Source: CADCTM01 sp049671305
GTDB taxonomy: Bacteria; Cyanobacteriota; Cyanobacteriia; Cyanobacteriales; Coleofasciculaceae
Direction: 5' to 3'
NCBI GenBank assembly: GCA_049671305.1
Contig: JBATUR010000004.1
Span: 1 to 50,649 of the forward strand
Length of the DNA: 50,649 bases
The translations under genes and the position numbers were made by a program. This document shows positions 37,066 through 46,124 of the stretch, in pieces. Each line of letters opens with the position of its first letter. Position 1 is the first letter of the stretch. The notes under the pieces were generated by a model, which worked only from the letters and a program-made list of their open reading frames with translations, was not told the DNA's origin and did no database searches.

Positions 37066-39291
37066 ATGGAACGCATTTTGTACGAAAATTTACCCTCTAT
37101 CTATTTTACTCTCAACTTTTGGGGAAAAATTCTTACTGTCAGTCAGTTTGCTGCAACACAGCTTGGTTATCGAGTTGAGGAACTTGTTAATCAATCAATT
37201 TTTTGTCTGGTTCATGATGATGACAGGGACAAACTCAAAAAGGCTATCTGTCCTAGCACCATAGCTAACATTATGCCAACATCAACTCAAAGCTATCATC
37301 AACATCGTGTCAGTTGTCAGAATGGCACAATGTTATGGGTAAAAGCGATCGCGACTTTGATACCCAATACTGAACCTGAACCCGAAATATTTCTAGTTTG
37401 GGAAATTGACCACTCTTTTAATTATACCAAACCCAAGCTCATAGAAACCGCACTTCAAGAAAGCCATGAAAAATATAAAACTTTGTTTCAAACCTTCCCT
37501 ATAGGTATTGCTATTACCGATGAAAATGGCAAAATTACTGAAGCTAACCCTGCTTCTGAAAAAATCTTAGGAATTTCCATCGCCGAACATACTCAAAGAA
37601 GATCTGATGCTAAACAATGGCAGATTATTCGTCCTAATGGTACGCCTATGCCTGTGGAAGAATATGCTAGTGTTAGAGCTTTAAAAGAAAATAAAATTAT
37701 TAAAAATATTGAGCAAGGTATAGTCAAACCAGGGCAAGAAATCACCTGGATGAGTGTCACGGCTTCCCCAATTCCTCTGGATAATTATGGTGTAGCAATT
37801 GCTTATATTGATATTACCGAACGCAAGCAAATTGAAGAATTTTTTCATTACAGTGAAGAACGCTATCGACAGTTATTTAACAGTTGCTATGATGCAATTT
37901 TTGTCCATAGTTTGACTGAAGATAAAATACCAACTAAATTTACAACTGTTAATGATATTGCCTGTCAGATGCTCAATTACAGTCGCTATGAACTCTTACA
38001 ATTATCGCCTGTAAATATCTGTGATCCTGAAAAAATGGCAGAGATTTCCGAAATTATGGAAAAACTTGTCAGTCAAAAACATCTTTTGTTTGAACAGGTT
38101 TTACTAACTAAAGATCAGCAAAAAATCATCGTCGAAATTAATGCCAACTTTTTCGATTTGAACGGACAGCCAACGGTTTTGTCGATTGTACGGGATATTA
38201 GAGAACGGAAATTTGCCGAAGCTGCACTTCATCAACAATACCTCAGAGAGCGGTTGATGGGAGCTATACAATCACGTATTCGTAAATCTCTAAAATTATC
38301 AGAAATTCTTAATACTACTGTAACAGAAGTTCTGCAGTTTTTGCAAACAGACCGGGTGATTATTTATCGTTTTGAAAGTGACTGTAGTGGTGTTGTGGTT
38401 GTGGAAGCTTTGGAACAACAATGGCAGCCAATGTTAGGCAGAAAAATTTGGGATATTTGCTTTGCAGAACATTATTTAAATCTTGATAATAAAGGCTATA
38501 TCCAAGCGGTAGAAGATATTTATACAGCAGGTTTTTCGCAGTGTTATGTAAATTTTCTTGCCCAATATCAAGTTAGGGCAAATTTAGTTGTGCCAATTTT
38601 ACAAGGAGAAGCCTCCTGGGGCTTATTAGTTGCTCAACATTGCCGTCAAACTCGACAATGGCAACCGTGGGAAATCGAGTTATTAAATCAGTTGGCATTT
38701 AATGTAGGAATTGCCATCCAACAAGCAGAACTTTATCAGCAATTGGAGGCAGCAAACCAACAATTAAAACGTTGGGCAACTTTGGATGGTTTAACTCAAT
38801 TAGCAAACCGTCGCTGTTTTGATCAATATCTCGAAAAAGAATGGCGGCGTCTTACTCGCGAAAGTCAACCGCTATCTCTGATTTTATGTGATGTTGACTT
38901 TTTCAAACTTTATAATGATACTTACGGACATCAAGCCGGTGATGAAGCTTTAAAACAAGTTGCAGCAGCTTTGGGTGATACTGTCAAGCGTCCGGCTGAT
39001 TTGGTGGCGCGTTATGGTGGTGAAGAATTTGCTTTAGTTTTGCCGAATACTCATCAAGAAGGTGCGCTGCATATTGCTGAGTCAATTCATCAAGCAATTA
39101 AGCGTTTAAAGCTAGTTCATGAGGCATCATCTGTTAATTCTTATATTACTCTTAGTGTCGGTGTGGCGACTGTGATTCCGCGACTTAATAACTCGGCAAC
39201 GGCACTTATTGCTGCTGCTGATGCTGGATTATATCAGGCGAAGGCTAGTGGACGCGATCGCACTATTGTTTTGTCTCGCGGTGATTTCTAA
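37066..39291 (+). CDS. PAS-PAS-PAS, DXCF cyanobacteriochrome GAF, GGDEF diguanylate cyclase
   Basis: 741-aa soluble signalling enzyme that should make cyclic di-GMP. Three PAS domains lie at about 8-120, 135-258 and 265-385. A phytochrome-like GAF (about 400-560) contains DICF with Cys465 and a second Cys493 in GFSQCYVNFLAQYQVRANLVVPI; the 28-residue spacing equals that of known DXCF cyanobacteriochromes that bind phycoviolobilin or phycocyanobilin. The GGDEF domain has GGEEF at 651-655 and an I-site RPAD (642-645) for product inhibition. No EAL domain. So a light-tuned diguanylate cyclase is expected, similar in plan to SesA (Tlr0924) though with PAS instead of CBS domains. Confidence 0.88.
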   Translation: MERILYENLPSIYFTLNFWGKILTVSQFAATQLGYRVEELVNQSIFCLVHDDDRDKLKKAICPSTIANIMPTSTQSYHQHRVSCQNGTMLWVKAIATLIPNTEPEPEIFLVWEIDHSFNYTKPKLIETALQESHEKYKTLFQTFPIGIAITDENGKITEANPASEKILGISIAEHTQRRSDAKQWQIIRPNGTPMPVEEYASVRALKENKIIKNIEQGIVKPGQEITWMSVTASPIPLDNYGVAIAYIDITERKQIEEFFHYSEERYRQLFNSCYDAIFVHSLTEDKIPTKFTTVNDIACQMLNYSRYELLQLSPVNICDPEKMAEISEIMEKLVSQKHLLFEQVLLTKDQQKIIVEINANFFDLNGQPTVLSIVRDIRERKFAEAALHQQYLRERLMGAIQSRIRKSLKLSEILNTTVTEVLQFLQTDRVIIYRFESDCSGVVVVEALEQQWQPMLGRKIWDICFAEHYLNLDNKGYIQAVEDIYTAGFSQCYVNFLAQYQVRANLVVPILQGEASWGLLVAQHCRQTRQWQPWEIELLNQLAFNVGIAIQQAELYQQLEAANQQLKRWATLDGLTQLANRRCFDQYLEKEWRRLTRESQPLSLILCDVDFFKLYNDTYGHQAGDEALKQVAAALGDTVKRPADLVARYGGEEFALVLPNTHQEGALHIAESIHQAIKRLKLVHEASSVNSYITLSVGVATVIPRLNNSATALIAAADAGLYQAKASGRDRTIVLSRGDF

Positions 39292-39320
39292 TTTAAGCTA
39301 TCTATTACTAACTTTGAATT

Positions 39321-40028
39321 TTAGGTATTCACTCCAACACGACCGTAATAAGCTGTAACTTGGGCATTAGGATTTTCTTGGTTATTTAACCACGCCCACA
39401 TTTGATCACCTAATGAAAAATGCCACCACTCTTCTAAATGACGCCGGAAACCTGCGGCACACATGACATCTCGTAATAATTGACGATTTTTATGATAGGG
39501 CAGTTCTAGATGAGAAGCGTAGTAATCTGCTAAAGAACGAGGTGAAAGTTCATCAATGGCTGAACCCATATCTATTACTTTACCTGCGGCATCAACTAAA
39601 GTTAGGTCTACGGCAGCACCGGTACTGTGAGGCGGTGGGGTGAGGGGGTTGTGGTTGGGTACTGCCCAAATTTTATAGACTTTTTGCCAAATGGCATCTT
39701 GCTGTTGCTGGGATAAGTTGGTTGGGTTGAGTTTTTCTGCTTCTACAACTTGGGCAAAGGTATAATCAACCATATATTGTTGAACAGATACGGGTCGATA
39801 GGCATCAAAGATTTGTAAGCGCCAACCTGGTTGTATATGTTGCAGTTTGGTTTGGGCGTTGACTAGGGCGGTAAGGACACTTTGACGCAGATGATAGGGT
39901 GAGGCGTCTGGGTAGGTTGCACCGACTTTTTGGTAGGGGTGAGGCGATTCCACGGCAAATTGTGTTAGTGGTATGGGGACGAGGGGTTCTCCACATTCGA
40001 CTATAGTTATTTTTTGATATGGCTTCAT
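39321..40028 (-). CDS. D-alanyl-D-alanine dipeptidase (VanX-like, M15)
   Basis: Zinc dipeptidase of 235 aa that hydrolyses D-Ala-D-Ala. The zinc-binding His134 and Asp141 sit in PHSTGAAVDL (family SxHxxGxAxD), and Glu200-x-x-His203 in EEWWHFSL gives the catalytic base and third ligand. DAYRP is also the family motif. No signal peptide, so probably cytoplasmic and used for peptidoglycan precursor turnover. No van resistance genes are nearby. It is divergent from the CRISPR array. Confidence 0.93.
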   Translation of the reverse strand: MKPYQKITIVECGEPLVPIPLTQFAVESPHPYQKVGATYPDASPYHLRQSVLTALVNAQTKLQHIQPGWRLQIFDAYRPVSVQQYMVDYTFAQVVEAEKLNPTNLSQQQQDAIWQKVYKIWAVPNHNPLTPPPHSTGAAVDLTLVDAAGKVIDMGSAIDELSPRSLADYYASHLELPYHKNRQLLRDVMCAAGFRRHLEEWWHFSLGDQMWAWLNNQENPNAQVTAYYGRVGVNT

Positions 40029-40284
40029 AGTGTTTTGCGCCTACCTATAGGTGTTTTTTTGAGACGCTTTTAATTTAAGCCTGTAATGTTGATCAGGCAA
40101 GGGTTTGAAGCATTTTTTGAGAAAAGGAGGTTAGCGCAAAGTTTGTAAGGTTTACGGTGTATGGGTTTGGGCTGTTTTGGAAATATTGCCTCTTGCCAGA
40201 TCGATGGCTGTAATGATATTTTTAATGAGGTTGGCGCAAATGCACCTTGAAAACTAAATATGGTATGGGTTTTAGAGTGCCGCT
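40029..40284 (+). promoter_or_regulatory. Probable CRISPR leader
   Basis: 256 bp without ORFs between the VanX gene and the first CRISPR repeat. Because the degenerate repeat is at the right end, new spacers should be added here, next to repeat 1 (40285). The area is mixed AT-rich and G-rich and is consistent with a leader, but I identify no defined motif. Confidence 0.55.
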
Positions 40285-41666
40285 CTTGAAATCGTAATTA
40301 ATCCCTTTCAGGGATTGAAACATTGATTAGCCATTCCCACATCTTCTTTGTTTTTCTTGAAATCGTAATTAATCCCTTTCAGGGATTGAAACGCAATGGC
40401 AACTGTACCAAAGCTTGTAAAATTGCGCTTGAAATCGTAATTAATCCCTTTCAGGGATTGAAACATCTTTTATCCACCACTCTTCTGAGGTTTCATTAGT
40501 CTTGAAATCGTAATTAATCCCTTTCAGGGATTGAAACTAGCAAAAAAGATGTGCCAAGGAAAGAGATCGATAAACTTGAAATCGTAATTAATCCCTTTCA
40601 GGGATTGAAACTTGATAACCAAAGTTGTTATTTTGTATCTCTTTGGTAGCCTTGAAATCGTAATTAATCCCTTTCAGGGATTGAAACATCAGAGTAAAGA
40701 TTGCCTATTATGTTTAGGCGATGGCTTGAAATCGTAATTAATCCCTTTCAGGGATTGAAACTAAGAAAAAAGGCTCCCTATGACAAGGGAACCACACTTG
40801 AAATCGTAATTAATCCCTTTCAGGGATTGAAACCAACAGGCTCACAAACAAGATGGCGCCATCAGGTTCCGATACTTGAAATCGTAATTAATCCCTTTCA
40901 GGGATTGAAACTAAAAACGATCGCCTCGTGCCGAGCAGCTATAGCTTTACTTGAAATCGTAATTAATCCCTTTCAGGGATTGAAACGAGAAAATGGCAGC
41001 AGCGCAAGTACGTTGGGAATGCTTGAAATCGTAATTAATCCCTTTCAGGGATTGAAACGAAGGCGATGAACTTAATCGAATAAATCACTTTACTTGAAAT
41101 CGTAATTAATCCCTTTCAGGGATTGAAACTTGTGATTTCTGGAAGCTCTGTCTCAAGAGTTCATTGCACGATCTTGAAATCGTAATTAATCCCTTTCAGG
41201 GATTGAAACCGACAAGAATTAACCCCTGCTCTTTAAGAAAAGCTATCTTGAAATCGTAATTAATCCCTTTCAGGGATTGAAACTGAAAAAAAAACAACCG
41301 CGATTAATAATAGGCTAAATTCTTTACTTGAAATCGTAATTAATCCCTTTCAGGGATTGAAACCAATTCCCATCATAAATACCCAAGGTTTTAAATCTTG
41401 AAATCGTAATTAATCCCTTTCAGGGATTGAAACCACATTGACGGATCAATGAAGTCTTGGAAGTTAGCGGAAGCTTGAAATCGTAATTAATCCCTTTCAG
41501 GGATTGAAACAGTGCCGCTACCCAGAATCAAATGGGATTAGATAGTCGGGCTTGAAATCGTAATTAATCCCTTTCAGGGATTGAAACAATAATCCATTCC
41601 CATTGCTTCTTAGTTTTGGTTGCTTGTAGCTTGAAATCGTAATTAATCCCTTTCAGGGATAAAAAA
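40285..41666 (+). CRISPR. CRISPR array, 19 repeats, 18 spacers
   Basis: Nineteen copies of a 37-nt repeat beginning CTTGAAATCG and ending GGGATTGAAAC; repeats 1-18 are identical by eye, starts at 40285, 40356, 40428, 40501, 40575, 40651, 40725, 40797, 40875, 40950, 41022, 41093, 41173, 41247, 41327, 41397, 41474, 41551 and 41630. The spacers are 33-43 nt. Repeat 19 (41630-41660) matches 31 nt then degenerates. The leader is thus on the left, and transcription is rightward. The repeat contains a palindrome AATCCCT...AGGGATT. GATTGAAAC-ended repeats are typical of cyanobacterial type I-D/III-type systems. No cas gene is in the window. Confidence 0.99.
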
Positions 41667-41862
41667 CAACCACATCCTCACCTGCCACCTTTCCCGCACC
41701 TACAACAAAAATCCACCACCCACAAATCAACAAACTTTGCCATACAGCAAACAGCAACTGTAGCCCCTGCCAGTGCAAAATAAAAACAAACTCAGAAAAT
41801 TTACCTAAAACTGATACGTTAAAAGAAAATACCCTAAATCAGAGCCCAGGAGCGATCGCTCT

Positions 41863-42504
41863 ATGGATATAGAACAACTACAAAAAATGGTAACAGAAGC
41901 CTGCTCTCATCAACCAGGAAGTGCTGCACGCCAAAAATACCTAACCAAAATTATTCGGCAAATTACTCCTAAACTGTGGAAAGAATATACAGCCTACTAC
42001 CAAGACGCCCTACAACAAACCTGGATCTATTTCTGCCAAAACATCTGTGAAGGCAACACAGGGCAACCCTACAACCCCAGCAGAGGCAGCGTCACCACCT
42101 GGCTAAACTTCTACCTAAAACGGCGACTGCAAGACTTTTACATCGACGAACAAAAACAAAAAGCCAAAACCGCTACACTACAGACTAACTCATCTGAAAC
42201 CAGCCCAGAACGACCCCTCAACCCCGTCGAAAATCTGCCTGCCAGCCCCGACATCCCCACACTTCTACAAGAAGTGACACAATGGGTTGAAACTGATCCC
42301 AATGGCGAATTAACCAGCATCCACCTCCTCAACCAACCAGCAATTACCGCCCAAGTTTTAATTTTACGACGCTTGCCCCCAGAAGCAAGCTGGAAAGACC
42401 TTTCTGAAGAATTTAACGTTTCAGTTTCCACCCTCAGCAGCTTTTATCAGCGACAATGTTTGCCTCGCTTGCGTAAATTTGGTGAAAACGAGGGATATCT
42501 TTAA
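41863..42504 (+). CDS. Sigma-70-like factor of the CHAT-CHASE2 cluster
   Basis: 213 aa. The N-terminal half resembles sigma region 2: YYQDALQQTWIYFCQNICE, then YNPSRGSVTTWLNFYLKRRLQDFYIDE, equivalent to the region 2 pattern of ECF factors. The C-terminal part (about 165-210) resembles region 4: PPEASWKDLSEEFNVSVSTLSSFYQRQCLPRL, a helix-turn-helix. A Pro/Glu/Thr-rich linker sits between. So it is a probable divergent ECF sigma factor. It starts 196 bp after the CRISPR array and heads a same-strand group of four genes; DUF1822 follows after 71 bp. Confidence 0.7.
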   Translation: MDIEQLQKMVTEACSHQPGSAARQKYLTKIIRQITPKLWKEYTAYYQDALQQTWIYFCQNICEGNTGQPYNPSRGSVTTWLNFYLKRRLQDFYIDEQKQKAKTATLQTNSSETSPERPLNPVENLPASPDIPTLLQEVTQWVETDPNGELTSIHLLNQPAITAQVLILRRLPPEASWKDLSEEFNVSVSTLSSFYQRQCLPRLRKFGENEGYL

Positions 42505-42575
42505 TAGGATGTTTTTCAAAAATCCATCTCACCAACTCAACTGCCTGCTGACTCACCGCTTTTCAAAAATTAGCC

Positions 42576-43553
42576 ATGACTGACAATACACAAGATTTAA
42601 ATGATTGGGCATTACCGCTGCCAATTACTCAAATAGCACGACGCAAAGCCCAAGAGTTTGCTAATATGCAACCCACATCACAAAAAGCTGAACAAGTCCG
42701 TTTAAATACTTTAGCTGTATATGTGATTAATGACTATCTACAAATGCTCAATGTTCCTACAAACCTCACAGTTAGTGATAGTTGGAACCCGATTATGCGC
42801 CTTTGTGCCGATGTCGCTGATTTAGAAATAGTTGGAATTGGTCGTTTGGAATGTCGCCCCTTAAAACCGCAAGCCGAAACCTGCCACGTGCCGCCAGAAG
42901 TTTGGTCAGATCGTATTGGTTATGTAGCTGTTGAAATTGATGAAGCTGCTGGAGAAGCTAGCGTTTTAGGATTTAGTCAAACTGCTAAATCTGAGTTACT
43001 AAAATCTGAACTTCTGCCAATCGAAGACTTAATTGATTGCTTAAATCAACCGCTAGCACCTACTACAATTATACCAGTTATTCAGCGGACAACCGTTAAT
43101 TTAAGTCAATGGTTAGTTAATGTTTTTGAAAGCAGTTGGCAAACAGTAGAAAGTTTGTTAAACCCAGAAGAACTTACGCCCGCTTTTCGTTCAAAAAGTG
43201 CTGATAATACAATTATTACTGATAATGAAAACTTACCGACAATTAGTCGTGCCAAATTAATTGATTTGGGAATACAAATTGCTAATCAACCATTTGCCTT
43301 AATAGTCGATTTTACTTCAGATGCTGCTAAAAAAGATATTCGCCTGCAAATACATCCATCAGGCAATCAAATTTATTTACCTCCAGCACTGCAACTAATT
43401 GTACTTGATGAAACAGGCATAGTTTTTCTAGAAGCGCAAGCTAGAAGTGCTGATAATTATATTCAATTGCAATTTAGCGGTTTACCTGGAGAAAAATTTA
43501 CTGTAAAAGTTGCTTTAGGTGAAGCGAGTATTACTGAAGATTTTGTAATTTAA
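42576..43553 (+). CDS. DUF1822 family protein
   Basis: 325-aa cyanobacterial family protein of unknown function. The N terminus (ALPLPITQIARRKAQEFANMQP, VRLNTLAVYVINDYLQMLNVPTNL) and the core around DVADLEIVGIGRLECRPL are typical of DUF1822; the C-terminal part (about 225-325) is beta-rich (SDAAKKDIRLQIHPSGNQIYLPP). No signal peptide, no membrane span. It comes 71 bp after the sigma-like gene and 213 bp before the CHAT-CHASE2 gene. In other cyanobacteria such genes recur beside CHAT-CHASE2 genes. Partner or substrate role is only an inference. Confidence 0.8.
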   Translation: MTDNTQDLNDWALPLPITQIARRKAQEFANMQPTSQKAEQVRLNTLAVYVINDYLQMLNVPTNLTVSDSWNPIMRLCADVADLEIVGIGRLECRPLKPQAETCHVPPEVWSDRIGYVAVEIDEAAGEASVLGFSQTAKSELLKSELLPIEDLIDCLNQPLAPTTIIPVIQRTTVNLSQWLVNVFESSWQTVESLLNPEELTPAFRSKSADNTIITDNENLPTISRAKLIDLGIQIANQPFALIVDFTSDAAKKDIRLQIHPSGNQIYLPPALQLIVLDETGIVFLEAQARSADNYIQLQFSGLPGEKFTVKVALGEASITEDFVI

Positions 43554-43766
43554 TTACTTTTAAAATCGGCATATTTTATCAAATTTATTAAATTTAGCTA
43601 TTGGTTTTCCTTTAGTAAATACTTATAACTTAAAGAAATAGCAAGAATATTACTCGGAAATTTCACTCTTTTCAACTAGATTGCTAAAATTGCTTTGTGG
43701 GCTAAACTGATAAATTAAGCAAATTGTATTTAACTGCATAATAAAAATTTTATAGGAATCATTAGT

Positions 43767-46124
43767 GTGAGTAAATTAATTATTATTAAGTTAGGAGAAG
43801 GAAGTTTTGAGTCTGGTTTTTCCGTCACCTTACAAATGGGTGAAGAAGCCAAGCGCCCCAACCTAGAAATTATCGGCAAGCTACCAGCTAGCGTAGAAAT
43901 TCCCCAGTATTATCATAGTTGGGCAACAAGCTATCGTCAGTTAGGATTGCGATCGCGTTTAGAAGCCTCAAGCGCCCAAATTACTAATGTTTCTAAACTA
44001 GAAACCTGCGATAAATGTGCTCAAGAATTACGCAATAGTTTAAATAGGTGGCTAGCTAGCGAGTCATTTCGCCCCATACGAGAAAAGCTACTTGAGCGAT
44101 TAATGCCAGCCGAGCCAATCCGAATTATTATACAAACAGAAAACACCATATTACGACGTTTGCCGTGGCATTTGTGGGATTTATGCGATCGCTATTCCCA
44201 AGCCGAAATTGCCTTAAGTGCGCCCATTTACGACGATCCAGAACAACTAAATACTCCCCATTCTCAAGTTAGAATACTTGCCATTCTCGGCAATAGTACA
44301 GGCATTGATACCCAAGTTGACCGCCTTTTATTGGAAAAATTACCAAATTCTCAAATCAACTTTCTCGTTGAACCGCAGCGCCAAAAACTAACAGAAGCAA
44401 TTTGGCAACAAGGCTGGGATATCCTTTTTTTTGCCGGACATAGTGATAGTCAATCTAATTTTGAAGCAGGTCAAATTTATATTAATCAAACCGATAGTTT
44501 AACAATTGACCAACTAAGATACGCCCTCAAAAAAGCCGTAGCCAGAGGCTTAAAAATCGCTATTTTCAACTCCTGCGATGGTTTAGGATTAGCACAAAAT
44601 CTGGCAGATTTACAAATTCCGCAAATAATTATCATGCGGGAACCTGTGCCAGATCAAGTAGCCCAAGCCTTTTTAAAATACTTTTTAGAAAGCTTTTCTA
44701 GCGGTGAATCTTTTTATCTATCTGTGCGGCAGGCAAGAGAAAAATTGCAAGGTTGGGAAGACCAATTTCCTTGTGCAACTTGGTTACCAATAATTTTCCA
44801 AAATCCGGCAATTATGCCCCCAACTTGGCAAGAATTAGGCAGTGAAAATCTCAGAGAAATCCCCACGACTCCTACAAAACGCAACTTAAAACATGATTTT
44901 GTCAAGTTAATTTCAATCAGCTTAATAGTTACCTCCCTCTTAATTGGCATCAGACAACTAGGTATTTTACAACCACTAGAATTACAAGCATTTGACCATC
45001 TTTTGCAAACTAGACCCCCAGAAAAACCCGACTCGCGTCTATTAGTAATAGCTGTTACCGAAGCAGATATTCAAGCCCAAAAAAACGAACCAAGACGCGG
45101 TTCACTTTCTGATCGTTCACTAACTAAACTATTAGAAAAACTCGAATCATATCAACCACGCGCCATCGGTTTAGACATCTATCGAGATTTTCCAGTCAGC
45201 AAAGAATATCCGGATTTAAGCAAACGTTTACAAACAAATGCTAATCTAATTGCTGTTTGTAAACCAACCACAGAAAGCCACGATCAAGGCATTGCACCAC
45301 CACCAGAAGTCCCCAGTGATAACTTAGGTTTTAGTGATGTTGTTATCGATCCTGATGGTATTTTGCGTCGTCAATTACTCGCATTTACTCCCTCGCCGAC
45401 TTCCCGTTGTAGTGCCGCCTACGCCCTTAGTACTCAGCTAGCATTCCGTTATCTCGCTGCTCAAAAAATCTTCCCTACCTATACTAGCGAGGGCTATCTA
45501 AAGCTCAATAAAACTATCTTTAAACGTTTAAAAACCCAAACTGGTAGCTATCAAAACATTGATGCTTGGGGTCATCAAATTTTACTCAATTACCGTTACC
45601 ATCGCTCACCAGACAATTTTGTACCACAAGTAACTTTAACCCAAGTTTTGAATAATCAGCTAAATGCCAACGCTGTCAAAGATAAAGTAGTTTTAATTGG
45701 CGTTACTGCACCCAGTGCCAAGGATTATTTTTTCACACCTTATAGCGCCTCCAAAGAGTCAAATCAACAAATGCCAGGAGTGATTATTCAAGCACAAATG
45801 GTCAGTCAAATTTTAGCAGCAGTACTAGATGGGAGAATGCTATTTTGGAGCTTACCAGAATGGGGCGAAGTGATTTGGATTTTGTTTTGGTCGCTTATCG
45901 GCGCAATATTGGCTTGCCGTTGGCAATTATCAATTCGTTTAGGAATACTAGTAGTTGCTCTTGTAGTTTTATACGGACTTTGTTTGGTTCTTTTCCTACA
46001 AGGATGTTGGCTACCATTAGTTCCAGCAGCACTGGCTTTAGTCTGTACAAATGTCAGCGTTGTTTATGCATTCAAATCTAAAACTAGCCTTTTACAGGGG
46101 CAGATTAATCATGGCTTATCTTAA
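43767..46124 (+). CDS. CHAT protease fused to CHASE2 sensor
   Basis: 785-aa membrane protein starting with GTG (taggaatc upstream). Residues about 100-350 form a CHAT (caspase-like) protease domain with catalytic His225 in FFAGHSDSQ and Cys270 in IFNSCDGLG, both intact. A membrane span (about 378-398) leads to an extracytoplasmic CHASE2 domain (about 400-680, FDHLLQTRPPEKPDSRLLVIAVTEADI, GLDIYRDFPV) and three closely spaced C-terminal spans (about 692-770). No kinase, cyclase or other output domain: the protease is the output. Its end overlaps the DUF928 start by 14 bp, so the two are coupled. Confidence 0.85.
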   Translation: MSKLIIIKLGEGSFESGFSVTLQMGEEAKRPNLEIIGKLPASVEIPQYYHSWATSYRQLGLRSRLEASSAQITNVSKLETCDKCAQELRNSLNRWLASESFRPIREKLLERLMPAEPIRIIIQTENTILRRLPWHLWDLCDRYSQAEIALSAPIYDDPEQLNTPHSQVRILAILGNSTGIDTQVDRLLLEKLPNSQINFLVEPQRQKLTEAIWQQGWDILFFAGHSDSQSNFEAGQIYINQTDSLTIDQLRYALKKAVARGLKIAIFNSCDGLGLAQNLADLQIPQIIIMREPVPDQVAQAFLKYFLESFSSGESFYLSVRQAREKLQGWEDQFPCATWLPIIFQNPAIMPPTWQELGSENLREIPTTPTKRNLKHDFVKLISISLIVTSLLIGIRQLGILQPLELQAFDHLLQTRPPEKPDSRLLVIAVTEADIQAQKNEPRRGSLSDRSLTKLLEKLESYQPRAIGLDIYRDFPVSKEYPDLSKRLQTNANLIAVCKPTTESHDQGIAPPPEVPSDNLGFSDVVIDPDGILRRQLLAFTPSPTSRCSAAYALSTQLAFRYLAAQKIFPTYTSEGYLKLNKTIFKRLKTQTGSYQNIDAWGHQILLNYRYHRSPDNFVPQVTLTQVLNNQLNANAVKDKVVLIGVTAPSAKDYFFTPYSASKESNQQMPGVIIQAQMVSQILAAVLDGRMLFWSLPEWGEVIWILFWSLIGAILACRWQLSIRLGILVVALVVLYGLCLVLFLQGCWLPLVPAALALVCTNVSVVYAFKSKTSLLQGQINHGLS

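Noticed and set aside
40701..41069. 122-aa ORF with repeated LEIVINPFQGLK units
   Set aside because: It is just the CRISPR repeat read in one frame across several spacers; no start or ribosome-binding site supports it.
41863..46124. Type III-E CRISPR (Craspase) locus
   Set aside because: There is no Cas7-11, no TPR region on the CHAT protein and no Csx30/Csx31; the resemblance is in logic only.
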